Source of the DNA: CAZGCA01 sp964524145 | GTDB lineage: Bacteria > Hydrogenedentota > CAZGCA01 | Length of the DNA stretch: 64,000 nucleotides | Direction: 5' to 3' | NCBI GenBank assembly: GCA_964524145.1 | Contig: CAZGCA010000012.1 | Coordinates: 21,902-85,901 of the forward strand | Notes under the pieces: generated by a model | What the model saw: only the letters and a program-made list of their open reading frames with translations | The model's database searches: none | What the model was told of the DNA's origin: nothing | Part shown: positions 28,119-36,316 of the stretch, piece by piece | How the letters are laid out: every line of letters starts with the position of its first letter | How positions within the stretch are numbered: the stretch's first letter is position 1 | Program-made: the position numbers and the translations under genes

Positions 28119-29306
28119 ATGCAGACAAGACGACCTACTATGAAGGGATTCTCAACGCGGGCAGTTCATCTGGGCGAAGAGAAGAAGAAGTTCGAGAACG
28201 CCGTAACAGTCCCCATCTCACAGGCAGCCGTTTTCGCCTTTGACGATATGGCAGAGGTCGCCGAGTACACCTCGGGCAAGAAGGATCGGTTCGAGTACGG
28301 GCGTTACGGAACACCGACCCAACGCATTGCCGAGCAGAAGATCGCCGCGCTCGAAGGTGCCGAGACTGCGTTGTTGTTCTCGACGGGCATGAACGCTGTG
28401 ACCACCATGCTGCTGGCGCTCCTCTCGCCGGGCGATCACATGGTCATCACCGACGACTGCTACAAGCGAACACGGGGGTTTTGTGCAGAGACGTTGCCGC
28501 GCCTCAATATCGGGTCGTCTTTCGTCCCTGTCAACTACGACGCGATAGCGGCCGCCATCACCGAGAAGACAAAGCTCATTCTGACAGAAACGCCGACCAA
28601 CCCGCACCTTCTTATTGCCGATCTGCCTCGGTTGGCCGATCTGGCGAGGGATCGCGGTGTAAAGCTTCTCGTGGACAGCACGCTTGCAACCCCCTGCAAT
28701 CTCCGGCCGATGGAAGTCGGGGCCGACCTGGTCGTTCATAGTGGGACAAAGTATCTGGGCGGTCACAACGACATTCTTTCAGGAGTTGTCGCAGGCGGCG
28801 GGAAGCTGATGGAGCCGATCCTCGAAGCACGCAGCCTGTTTGGCGGGGCAATTGACCCGCACACAGCGTACCTTCTCATACGGGGACTCAAGACATTGGC
28901 GATAAGGGTGGACCGCCACAACAGCAACGGTCAAATTGTTGCAGAGTTTCTCGAATCGCACCCGCGCGTGCGGCGCGTGCACTATCCGGGTCTTGCCAGC
29001 CACCCCGACCACGCCTTAGCCAAACGGCTCATGACCGGGTTCGGAGGAGTGGTCACCTTCGAGCTTGACGCCGGGCTCGAGGAGACCCTGAAGTTCATGG
29101 ATGCGGTACAACTGCCGTACCGGGCGCCCAGCCTCGGCGGGGTGGAAAGCCTCATCTATCACCCGGCGACGTTCACGTTTTACGACCTGTCTCCCGAGGA
29201 ACGGGCCGAGCTGGGCATTCTGGACGAACTCGTCAGGTACTCTATCGGCATTGAAGATCCTGAAGACGTCATAACCGATCTCGACCAAGCCCTTCAGACG
29301 CTGTGA
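28119..29306 (+). CDS. Cystathionine gamma-synthase-type PLP enzyme (Cys/Met metabolism family)
   Basis: This 395-aa fold-type I PLP enzyme has its Schiff-base Lys in VVHSGTKYLGGHND (near 211) and the family motif ETPTNPHLLIADLP. RFEYGRYGTPTQ carries the neighbouring-subunit phosphate-binding Tyr/Arg. The ATG at 28119 has GGGAG 7 nt upstream; an earlier TTG lacks one. Sequence alone does not separate cystathionine gamma-synthase from gamma-lyase or O-acylhomoserine sulfhydrylase, but a synthase is favoured by its position 21 nt after thrC. The activated homoserine substrate is unknown. Confidence 0.88.
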   Translation: MQTRRPTMKGFSTRAVHLGEEKKKFENAVTVPISQAAVFAFDDMAEVAEYTSGKKDRFEYGRYGTPTQRIAEQKIAALEGAETALLFSTGMNAVTTMLLALLSPGDHMVITDDCYKRTRGFCAETLPRLNIGSSFVPVNYDAIAAAITEKTKLILTETPTNPHLLIADLPRLADLARDRGVKLLVDSTLATPCNLRPMEVGADLVVHSGTKYLGGHNDILSGVVAGGGKLMEPILEARSLFGGAIDPHTAYLLIRGLKTLAIRVDRHNSNGQIVAEFLESHPRVRRVHYPGLASHPDHALAKRLMTGFGGVVTFELDAGLEETLKFMDAVQLPYRAPSLGGVESLIYHPATFTFYDLSPEERAELGILDELVRYSIGIEDPEDVITDLDQALQTL

Positions 29307-29336
29307 CGGTCGTGTCGGTTTGTTGTCGCAAGGCGT

Positions 29337-30335
29337 TTAAACCAAAGCTGTCTTGAGGAACGACGCTGCGTCTTCGGGAGCAACAGGGTTGATGTAGAAC
29401 CCTGAACCCCATTCGAACCCTGCGACCTTCGTCAACTTGGGCATGATCTCGAAGTGCCAGTGATAAAGCGCTCCGTCCGCAAGGTTCAGCGGCGCGTTAT
29501 GGAGGACGTGATTGTAAGGCGGCGCGTTGAGCGTGATCTTAATACGTTTAAGCACCTCCTTAAAAATCCTGGCAAGGTCGGAAACCTCGCTTGCACCGAT
29601 GGTGGCCAGGCTGGCCGCATGGGATTTGGGCGCTATCCATGTCTCGAAAGGAAACCGCGGCGCAAACGGTTCGAACGCTACGAAGTTCTTGTTCTCCGCG
29701 ACGATTCGCTTCTGAACGCGCAACTCCTCGAGTATTATATCGCAGAATATGCACCGTTCCTTATACCCGTAATGTGTTCTAGCGCCTTCAAGCTCCTCCT
29801 CGATACGTTTGGGGACGATCGGGGTCGCAACAAGCTGCGAGTGTGGATGCGCCAAATGTGCGCCCGCGCTCTTCTTCCAGTTCTTGAATATCATGACATG
29901 GCGGAACCGCGAGTCCCTGGCCAAGTCCACCATGCGGTCCCTGTACGCCCATATCACCCGCTCGACCTGGCTCTCCGGAAGGTCGCTGATGTCTTTGTCG
30001 TGTTCGGGCGTCTCGATTATGACCTCATGAGCCCCTGTGCCGCTGACCATGTCGTACATGCCCATCGCTCGTCTTTCCAACTCGCCCTCGATCTTGAGAG
30101 CAGGAAACCTGTTGGCAACCACTCTGAGCTTCCAGCCCGGTCCGTTAACGACGCTGCCCGGGTCCCTGTACGCGATTATCTCCGGCGGCGTGACATGCTC
30201 ATTGCCCGGACAGAACGGGCAAAACCCTTCCTCTTCCGGCGTTGATTCGGCCGCGAAATCCTGGGGCCGTTTCCCCCGTTCGGTGCTGATTATAACCCAC
30301 CGGCCGCCGACCGGGTCTCTCCTGAGCTGTGGCAT
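29337..30335 (-). CDS. galT: Galactose-1-phosphate uridylyltransferase
   Basis: This 332-aa HIT-superfamily enzyme of the Leloir pathway exchanges UMP between UDP-glucose and galactose-1-phosphate. The active-site motif is LAHPHSQLVATP with the HPH triad near 163-165, the second His being the nucleophile. Two Cys pairs, FCPFCPG near 38-43 and CIFCD near 195, form zinc sites. The C-terminal YHWHFEIMP completes the fold. AGGA lies about 9 nt before the ATG. It is convergent with the Cys/Met enzyme and has its own good promoter at 30402-30430. Related ADP-sulfurylase or UDP-sugar enzymes remain possible. Confidence 0.92.
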   Translation of the reverse strand: MPQLRRDPVGGRWVIISTERGKRPQDFAAESTPEEEGFCPFCPGNEHVTPPEIIAYRDPGSVVNGPGWKLRVVANRFPALKIEGELERRAMGMYDMVSGTGAHEVIIETPEHDKDISDLPESQVERVIWAYRDRMVDLARDSRFRHVMIFKNWKKSAGAHLAHPHSQLVATPIVPKRIEEELEGARTHYGYKERCIFCDIILEELRVQKRIVAENKNFVAFEPFAPRFPFETWIAPKSHAASLATIGASEVSDLARIFKEVLKRIKITLNAPPYNHVLHNAPLNLADGALYHWHFEIMPKLTKVAGFEWGSGFYINPVAPEDAASFLKTALV

Positions 30336-30701
30336 TCCCTCAAGTCCTTCGTTCTTCTGACCGATTCGAGTGTGTTTGCAGCTAACCTCTTGGTCTACAC
30401 TATTCTAGCATACGGTGCCTGCCCTATCAATCATTCGACGTCACTCTTCTCTTGTGGCATATCCGAGCACGTTGCGAAAAAACGGCCGGCGGCCACCCGT
30501 GCCACTTCTTGAAATTCCGGGCCGGGCGGTATAAGATCTATCCCGCAGGAGCGTTTCGGTTTGGCGGCAACGATGTAGGGTGCCGTGAGTTCGAAAGTAG
30601 GGCGGACGGAGCGAGACCGGCAGTATCGGTCAACGGCACCGCCTGATGCATAAATGTGTAGGCATGCCGGCGGACTTGCAGGAAGGAGACAGAAGGTGGA
30701 G
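30336..30701. other. Divergent intergenic region, galT / sugar kinase
   Basis: These 366 bp hold the leftward galT promoter at 30402-30430 and the leader of the rightward envelope operon. No gene is supported. An in-frame ATG at 30654 would extend the kinase by 16 residues without matching the family. Confidence 0.6.
30402..30430 (-). promoter_or_regulatory. Sigma-70-type promoter for galT
   Basis: On the minus strand TTGATA and TAGAAT are separated by 17 bp, about 65 nt upstream of the galT ATG. Spacing and both hexamers are close to consensus. Confidence 0.65.
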
Positions 30702-31652
30702 ATGGGACTCGATGTTGTGTCCCTTGGCATCCTTGTAGCTGACGTGCTCTGTCGCCCGGTCGAACAGTTGCCGCCGAAGGGCAAAATCGATTTTGTTGAC
30801 CAGCTCGAACTGCATCTGGGCGGCCTTGCCGCAGCCACGGGTACCGTGCTTGCCAAGCTCGCCGCTCGAGTGGCCGTCGTGGGCAAAGTCGGTGACGACG
30901 GATTCGGAGAGTTTCTGGTCCGGACGATGCGCGACGCCGGCGTGGACACAACGGGTATTGTCGTCGACCCCGCTACAAACACATCGAGCACTGTTGTGCT
31001 CGTCTCGAACGATGGCGAAAGGACATTCCTCCATTATGTTGGGGCTAGCAGCGCCATGACGGAATCTGAGATACACCACGGCATTATCCGCAAGGCAAAG
31101 GTGCTCCATTACGGTGGCACGTTTCTCATGGCCCACCTCGACGGCGAACCGATAGCGAGCGTATTTCGCCGGGCAAAGCGGGCCGGTGCTATCACATCGC
31201 TCGACACGGCGTGGGACGGCACCGGTCGCTGGATGGCCGTTCTGGAACCGTCGCTGCCTCACCTGGATTACATATTTTCGAGCCTCGAAGAGGCTCGGCA
31301 GATCACCGGGGCGGACACCCCGGAAGAGATAGCTGAGGTGTACAGCAACCACGGGGTAAAGACGCCCGTTATCAAGATCGGCGGTCAAGGGTGTTACCTG
31401 AAACGCGGCGACCGCGAACACCAGCTCGCAGCGCATCGCGTCAACGTTGTTGACACAACGGGCGCCGGGGACGCGTTTGTAGGCGGGTTTCTGTACGGCG
31501 TTGTGCATGAGTGGGACTTGCTCGAGACGCTGCAGTTCGCGAATGCTGTCGGCGGAATCACGGTAACGCAAATCGGCGGCGCCGAAGCTGTTCGATCGAC
31601 CGAGGCAACCCTTGAGTTTATGGAACAGCAACCGGCGGAGATCATCAAGTAA
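30702..31652 (+). CDS. PfkB-family carbohydrate kinase
   Basis: This is a 316-aa ribokinase-fold sugar or nucleoside kinase. LGGLAAATGTVLAKLAARVAVVGKVGDDGFG is the N-terminal glycine-rich substrate region in outline, and DTTGAGDAFVGGF (catalytic Asp near 257) is the PfkB signature 2 with the anion hole. The ATG at 30702 is used because residues before it do not align with the family. It opens a rightward run of envelope genes that includes a heptosyltransferase, so a role in making an LPS sugar precursor (HldE-kinase-like) is conceivable; fructose or adenosine kinase cannot be excluded. Confidence 0.9.
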   Translation: MGLDVVSLGILVADVLCRPVEQLPPKGKIDFVDQLELHLGGLAAATGTVLAKLAARVAVVGKVGDDGFGEFLVRTMRDAGVDTTGIVVDPATNTSSTVVLVSNDGERTFLHYVGASSAMTESEIHHGIIRKAKVLHYGGTFLMAHLDGEPIASVFRRAKRAGAITSLDTAWDGTGRWMAVLEPSLPHLDYIFSSLEEARQITGADTPEEIAEVYSNHGVKTPVIKIGGQGCYLKRGDREHQLAAHRVNVVDTTGAGDAFVGGFLYGVVHEWDLLETLQFANAVGGITVTQIGGAEAVRSTEATLEFMEQQPAEIIK

Positions 31653-31667
31653 GGCGGGAGTCGGGTT

Positions 31668-32108
31668 ATGCGGTCAACGTTCTCTGTGCGAGCAGCGCTG
31701 GCAGTCGCCGTTGTGGCGGCGGCCGTCTTCCCGCATGGGTTCGCCGCCGCGCAGCGAGGGGACCTGCTGGGATCGGTAGCGCAGGCCGAGGGCATACAAC
31801 CCGCTGAGCCGAATACTGCCGAGCCAAGGGAAGAAACAACCGGCAGACGCCCTCCGCTATTCGTCCCGGTCGACGAGGAGGAACCCGACGCGGCTGTTGA
31901 TGGAACGGAACAAGAGGGACCAACTGACAAAGATGACGCGGCGGCTCTGACCGCCAGGATGGAGTTGCTCGAACGGCAGATCGAAGAGTTTAAGAAAGAG
32001 CTGTCGTTCTTGCGGGCCGAGATACGGGAGTTGAAAGCGGGAGGCGCGACGAGCTCCCAGGTGCGAGAACACAAACACCGCACGGCTCCGTTCTGGCTGG
32101 TTGAATAG
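31668..32108 (+). CDS. Secreted/periplasmic coiled-coil protein of unknown function
   Basis: This 146-aa protein was not recognised. It has a clear signal peptide (hydrophobic 8-27, ending FAAAQ), an acidic, Pro/Glu-rich disordered middle, and a predicted coiled coil at about 92-125 (MELLERQIEEFKKELSFLRA) followed by a short tail. The ATG has GGGAG 7 nt upstream and lies 15 nt after the kinase stop, so it is in the operon. It lies just before the propeller-LptD gene, and the coiled coil may be a partner or periplasmic adaptor for that protein; this is inference. Confidence 0.75.
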   Translation: MRSTFSVRAALAVAVVAAAVFPHGFAAAQRGDLLGSVAQAEGIQPAEPNTAEPREETTGRRPPLFVPVDEEEPDAAVDGTEQEGPTDKDDAAALTARMELLERQIEEFKKELSFLRAEIRELKAGGATSSQVREHKHRTAPFWLVE

Positions 32109-32122
32109 ACGAGGAGGACCTG

Positions 32123-32167
32123 ATGAATCACCCGTGCAAGCGAGGTGGGGAAGAGATAGGTGGCTGA
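32123..32167 (+). CDS. Possible 14-codon leader ORF before the LptD fusion gene
   Basis: An ATG with a textbook GAGGAGG 5 nt upstream opens a 14-codon frame (MNHPCKRGGEEIGG) that ends in TGA inside the start of the next gene, overlapping its GTG. It could be a leader peptide that controls or couples translation of the LptD fusion, or simply the remains of an earlier start. There is no similarity to any known leader. Confidence 0.3.
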   Translation: MNHPCKRGGEEIGG

Positions 32168-35100
32168 GCGAAAAGGGGTCGAGCGGGGGATACGACTGGT
32201 CGTCTTGGCGCTCGTACTTGTATGCACCACAGCGGCGGGCTCCGAACTTGAGTTCCCGGCAGTCTTCGCTGAGCGGAGCGTCGTGGTCTGTGAAACGTCC
32301 GGGAGTCCTCGCGGAATCGCTCTCGACCCTGCCGCACGCGTCGCCTACGTGACGGACTACGATTCGGACCGGCTGCTGGTTATAGACGTTGACACCGGGG
32401 AGATCAAGGCCGAACTGACCGCTGGCGACGGGCCCGCCGATTTGGCCCTGACACCGGACGCGCGCATTGCCGTCGTGGTCAACATGCGTTCGGACGACGT
32501 CTCAGTGATCGATCTTGCGTCCGGCAAAACCGTTGGACGCGTCACCACCGGGGACAGTCCTCGTGGCGTCGCAGTTGTCCGCGGAAACAGAGCGTTCGTC
32601 ACCAACCTGCTTTCCAACACCGTCTCCGTCGTGGATATCGCAGCGGCGAACGTTGTCGGCACCATACGGGTTGAATCGTTACCGCGTGCCGTGTCGGCAA
32701 CCAGCGACGGCAACATTGTCTGTGTAACGACACGGCAGCCGCCGCAACTCGTTCTGATTGACACGGCGACAAGCACGGTGAGCGGTGTCGTTCCCGTGCC
32801 GACCGCGCCGTCAGCCGTAGCAATCGCCCGCGACGACGCAACAGCGTACGTGGTAAGCCCGGAGTCGAACAAGCTGACCGCCGTCGACCTGGCCAGCGCC
32901 GAAGCTGTTCGTTCTATTGACATTCGCGGCGGCCCGAACGATATCGCCGTTTCACCATCCGGTGGCCAGCTCCTTGTCGCAAAACTGTGGGACTCGCCCG
33001 TCTCGGTCTTCGACACGAAATCGCTAGCCGAGATTCAAAAGGTGGAGGTTAGCCCCTCGCCTCAATCCGTGGCCGTTGCGGGATCGCCGCTGGTGCTCGC
33101 CGTGACCGACGAAAGAAAGGGAACAGTTGCGTTTCTGCCGCCGAAAGAAGTGCGACCCGAAAGAAGAACAGAGGATCGGATCGCCGCCTCACCCACTCCA
33201 CAAGCCCGTGCTGAGGATGTCCGTGCGCTCGCACCGGGCGAGGCTGTCTTGTTGGAGCAACCGGTATTCTCGGTTCGAGGTTTGCCCGCTGGAGCCGCGC
33301 CCAGAAGCGTTGCAATCGATCCGGGCCGCAACATGGCCTACGTTGCCAACTACGGCGACGATACGGTGTCGGCAATCGACCTCGTGTCTGGGGAGATGAA
33401 GGCGGATATTTCCGTTGGCGACGGTCCGGTTTCACTGGCGCTCGCACCCGACGAAAGCTTGCTCCTGGTTGTCAACGCCCTTTCGGACAACGTTTCGATA
33501 GTCGATATTGCTGCGCAAGATGTTGTTGGGGTTGTGCCGGTCGGCAAGAGTCCGAGTGCTGTGGCGATTTCACATGATGGAACGCATGCTTATGTTGTCA
33601 GCCTGTTCTCCGACGAGCTTTCTGTGGTCAACGTGCGTTCGCGCGAGGTCGAAGCCCGGCTGGACGTGCCGTCGCTGCCCGAGCAGCTTGCCCTCTCTCC
33701 GGATGGAACCGTTCTGGCTGTGGCAGCGCAGTTTCCCTCTCGCGTCGTGCTTGTCGACCCGTCCTCAATGACAGTCGCTGCCGAGGTCGAGGTGCCCGAG
33801 AACCCCGTGGCGGTGCGATTCACGCCCAACGGAAAGCTGCTGCTCGTTGCCTGCGCGCGGGCGGATTCCATCGTGGTGATAGATGTCGCCACGCGCGAGA
33901 CAACCGAAACGATACGGGTGGAAGGGTCGCCGAGCGTGCTTGCGGTCTCTGCCGACGGCCGGTTTGCACTGGTTGGACGAGCGGACTCGCCGGAGGTCGC
34001 GGTAGTCAACATACAAACCTTCGACGTGGTCCGCGACATTCCGATGGGGGCCGTTGCCGGTGCGATCGCAATTCCAGGAGACGGTTCTTTCGTTCTTCTT
34101 GCATGTCCGTCAGCGAACGAGCTCTACGAACTCGCCGCACCCACCGAGGAACAGCGTGCGGTCGTCGTTGCCAAAAAGCCTGACGTCGAAGAACGCCAAC
34201 TGCCGCCCGCCCCCACGCAGGAACCGGTAGAGGGAAAGGAGCCCGAGGAGCGGAAAGGGTTGATCGGCGAGATTGAAGCGTTGCGGACCGGCGAAGGCCC
34301 GACACGGGTCGAGATACTGCGAGCGGATCGTTGGGAGATAAAGCATCCCGAAAAAACCGAAGACGGCAAAGAGGTTGGCGGGCTGGTGCGTCTCGAGGGA
34401 TCTCCTGTCGTGATTGGCAGGATCGACCAGGAGACGGGCCGGGAGACGCGATTCAGCGCCGACGAAGTTGAATACCAACTTGATACCGACGACGCTGTGG
34501 CCACAGGCGACGTCAGGCTCGAGACAGAGGATGCCTATCTGTCGGGCTCGCGGGCGGAGTTCAATTTCGAATCAGAAACGGGTGTGATCGAGAACGCAAG
34601 AGGCCACGAACCGCCGTTCTACTATAATGCGTCCCGGTTTGACAAGACCGGTGCCCAAGAAGGAGCGGCTCAGCAGGGCACGCTGACAACATGCGATCTC
34701 GAAAAACCGCACCAGGGTATCTCTTATAAGGAGGCCGAGTTTTACGAGGACCGGATTGTCGTACACAACGCCACCGTCTTTCTGGGTCCGGTACCCATCT
34801 TCTACTGGCCGCGTTACACTCATTATCTCGACTCGGATCTTGCCAGGATAGAGATTCGGGCCGGGCATGAATCACACATCGGTGATTATCTGCGCACAGG
34901 ATACAGGTTCAGGTTGCCCACCACGGCTGCAAATCTCGAACCCGGTGACGAGACGCCCGACCGCGTTGACGGGACAATCCGGCTCGACCTCTACTCGAGC
35001 AGAGGTCCCGGCGGCGGGGTTGACGGCGAGTTCCAGCTATTTAAGGGGACCGGACAAGGCGACTTCGTTACCTATGCCACCCGGGACGATAACGGACGTA

Positions 35101-36299
35101 CGGAGATTCACTACAGGCAGGAACTCCCCGACGATTGGGTCGGCCGGGTGCAGTGGGAGCAGTGGTACGATGAGGACTTCCTGCGCGAGTTCTATTATGG
35201 TGAGTTCAAAGAGCGCACGGAACCAGAGACGTTCCTGAACCTGACGCGGACAAAGCCGAACCATATCATTTCGGCAACGGCACGCGTGCGGACCCACGAC
35301 TGGTTCCGCGACACCGAGCGTCTGCCGGAACTGCGGTTCAACGCGCTGGACCAGCCGCTTGGCTCGTCGCCGGTATACTTGTCGTTCGAGGACGCATTGG
35401 GATACCTCAACGCCGAACCGTCCGACCGCGACGCGTTTCGCACCTTCAACCGGGCGCGGCTGTCCCTCGATACGGGCACACCGCAATGGCTCAAGATCGT
35501 GCCGTACGCCGAGGTCGAGACTTCGTACTACTCGGAAGAATGGAACGGAGATACGGGCGGCGTCAGAGAGTCCTATCTTGGCGGGATAACGTTCTCATCA
35601 CGATTCCACCGGGACTACAAATCGTTCACGGAGAGCTACTCGAAGATGCGGCATGTCGTCATGCCTTCGGTCACCTACTCGTACAGAGACCAGTACGGTC
35701 TCGAACCGCACAAGGTCGCTTTCTTCGACGCGCTTGACAGGACAGAGGGACGCAGCCGAATCCAGCTCAAGCTCGACAACATGCTGCTCGTCAAGTCGCA
35801 GGAAGGCAACACGTGGCCCCTTGTCCGTTGGTCGCTCTATGGCAGCCAGGATTTCGCGAACGACTATCGCAAACAGATCGACTGGGAAACAGTACTCGGG
35901 ATAGCTCCTACCAGGGAATGGGCTCTGGATTTCCAGGCTGACATGCACGACGGGTACACGGATTTCAAGCGGGTCAACACCAGCCTACACTATCGGGACC
36001 CCGACGATCCCGCGGAACGCGAAGCCCGGTTCGGCTTTGGGTATTCCCAACTCGACGACGGCGTGTTCAACCGCGATATCGAGCTTCTTCTTGCGACCAG
36101 GGTGGGCAAGCACAACAGGATCTCTGCCGAGTGGCGGTACGACTTTGTGGATGACGAGCTCGAGTACCAGAAGTACAGCTTCTTGCGGACACTGCATTGC
36201 GTCGATGTATCGTTCGCACTGCGCGATCGACGCGACAGCATGGACTTCTTGTTCGAGGTCTGTCTGACGGCGTTCCCAACCGCGAGACTCAAGCTCTAG
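32160..36299 (+). CDS. Two YVTN beta-propellers fused to LptA/LptD outer-membrane assembly protein
   Basis: This 1,379-aa protein starts at GTG 32160 with GGGGA 8 nt upstream. Signal peptide 1-27. Residues 40-330 and 370-660 are two beta-propellers of YVTN/NHL-like blades (AYVTDYDSDRLLVIDVDTGE; MAYVANYGDDTVSAIDLVSG), about seven blades each. A Pro/Glu-rich linker (665-715) leads to an OstA/LptA-like beta-jellyroll (715-880, with EVEYQLDTDDAVATGDVRLE and FLGPVPIFYWPRYTHYL) and then an LptD-type beta-barrel (880-1379). The C-terminal half should insert LPS or a related lipid into the outer leaflet. No propeller has been described in standard LptD to my knowledge. Cys845 and two late Cys (1347, 1368) could form disulfides, as E. 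coli LptD requires. The neighbouring heptosyltransferase supports an LPS role. Confidence 0.85.
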   Translation: MAERKGVERGIRLVVLALVLVCTTAAGSELEFPAVFAERSVVVCETSGSPRGIALDPAARVAYVTDYDSDRLLVIDVDTGEIKAELTAGDGPADLALTPDARIAVVVNMRSDDVSVIDLASGKTVGRVTTGDSPRGVAVVRGNRAFVTNLLSNTVSVVDIAAANVVGTIRVESLPRAVSATSDGNIVCVTTRQPPQLVLIDTATSTVSGVVPVPTAPSAVAIARDDATAYVVSPESNKLTAVDLASAEAVRSIDIRGGPNDIAVSPSGGQLLVAKLWDSPVSVFDTKSLAEIQKVEVSPSPQSVAVAGSPLVLAVTDERKGTVAFLPPKEVRPERRTEDRIAASPTPQARAEDVRALAPGEAVLLEQPVFSVRGLPAGAAPRSVAIDPGRNMAYVANYGDDTVSAIDLVSGEMKADISVGDGPVSLALAPDESLLLVVNALSDNVSIVDIAAQDVVGVVPVGKSPSAVAISHDGTHAYVVSLFSDELSVVNVRSREVEARLDVPSLPEQLALSPDGTVLAVAAQFPSRVVLVDPSSMTVAAEVEVPENPVAVRFTPNGKLLLVACARADSIVVIDVATRETTETIRVEGSPSVLAVSADGRFALVGRADSPEVAVVNIQTFDVVRDIPMGAVAGAIAIPGDGSFVLLACPSANELYELAAPTEEQRAVVVAKKPDVEERQLPPAPTQEPVEGKEPEERKGLIGEIEALRTGEGPTRVEILRADRWEIKHPEKTEDGKEVGGLVRLEGSPVVIGRIDQETGRETRFSADEVEYQLDTDDAVATGDVRLETEDAYLSGSRAEFNFESETGVIENARGHEPPFYYNASRFDKTGAQEGAAQQGTLTTCDLEKPHQGISYKEAEFYEDRIVVHNATVFLGPVPIFYWPRYTHYLDSDLARIEIRAGHESHIGDYLRTGYRFRLPTTAANLEPGDETPDRVDGTIRLDLYSSRGPGGGVDGEFQLFKGTGQGDFVTYATRDDNGRTEIHYRQELPDDWVGRVQWEQWYDEDFLREFYYGEFKERTEPETFLNLTRTKPNHIISATARVRTHDWFRDTERLPELRFNALDQPLGSSPVYLSFEDALGYLNAEPSDRDAFRTFNRARLSLDTGTPQWLKIVPYAEVETSYYSEEWNGDTGGVRESYLGGITFSSRFHRDYKSFTESYSKMRHVVMPSVTYSYRDQYGLEPHKVAFFDALDRTEGRSRIQLKLDNMLLVKSQEGNTWPLVRWSLYGSQDFANDYRKQIDWETVLGIAPTREWALDFQADMHDGYTDFKRVNTSLHYRDPDDPAEREARFGFGYSQLDDGVFNRDIELLLATRVGKHNRISAEWRYDFVDDELEYQKYSFLRTLHCVDVSFALRDRRDSMDFLFEVCLTAFPTARLKL

Positions 36300-36316
36300 C
36301 GGCCCAGAGACATAGA

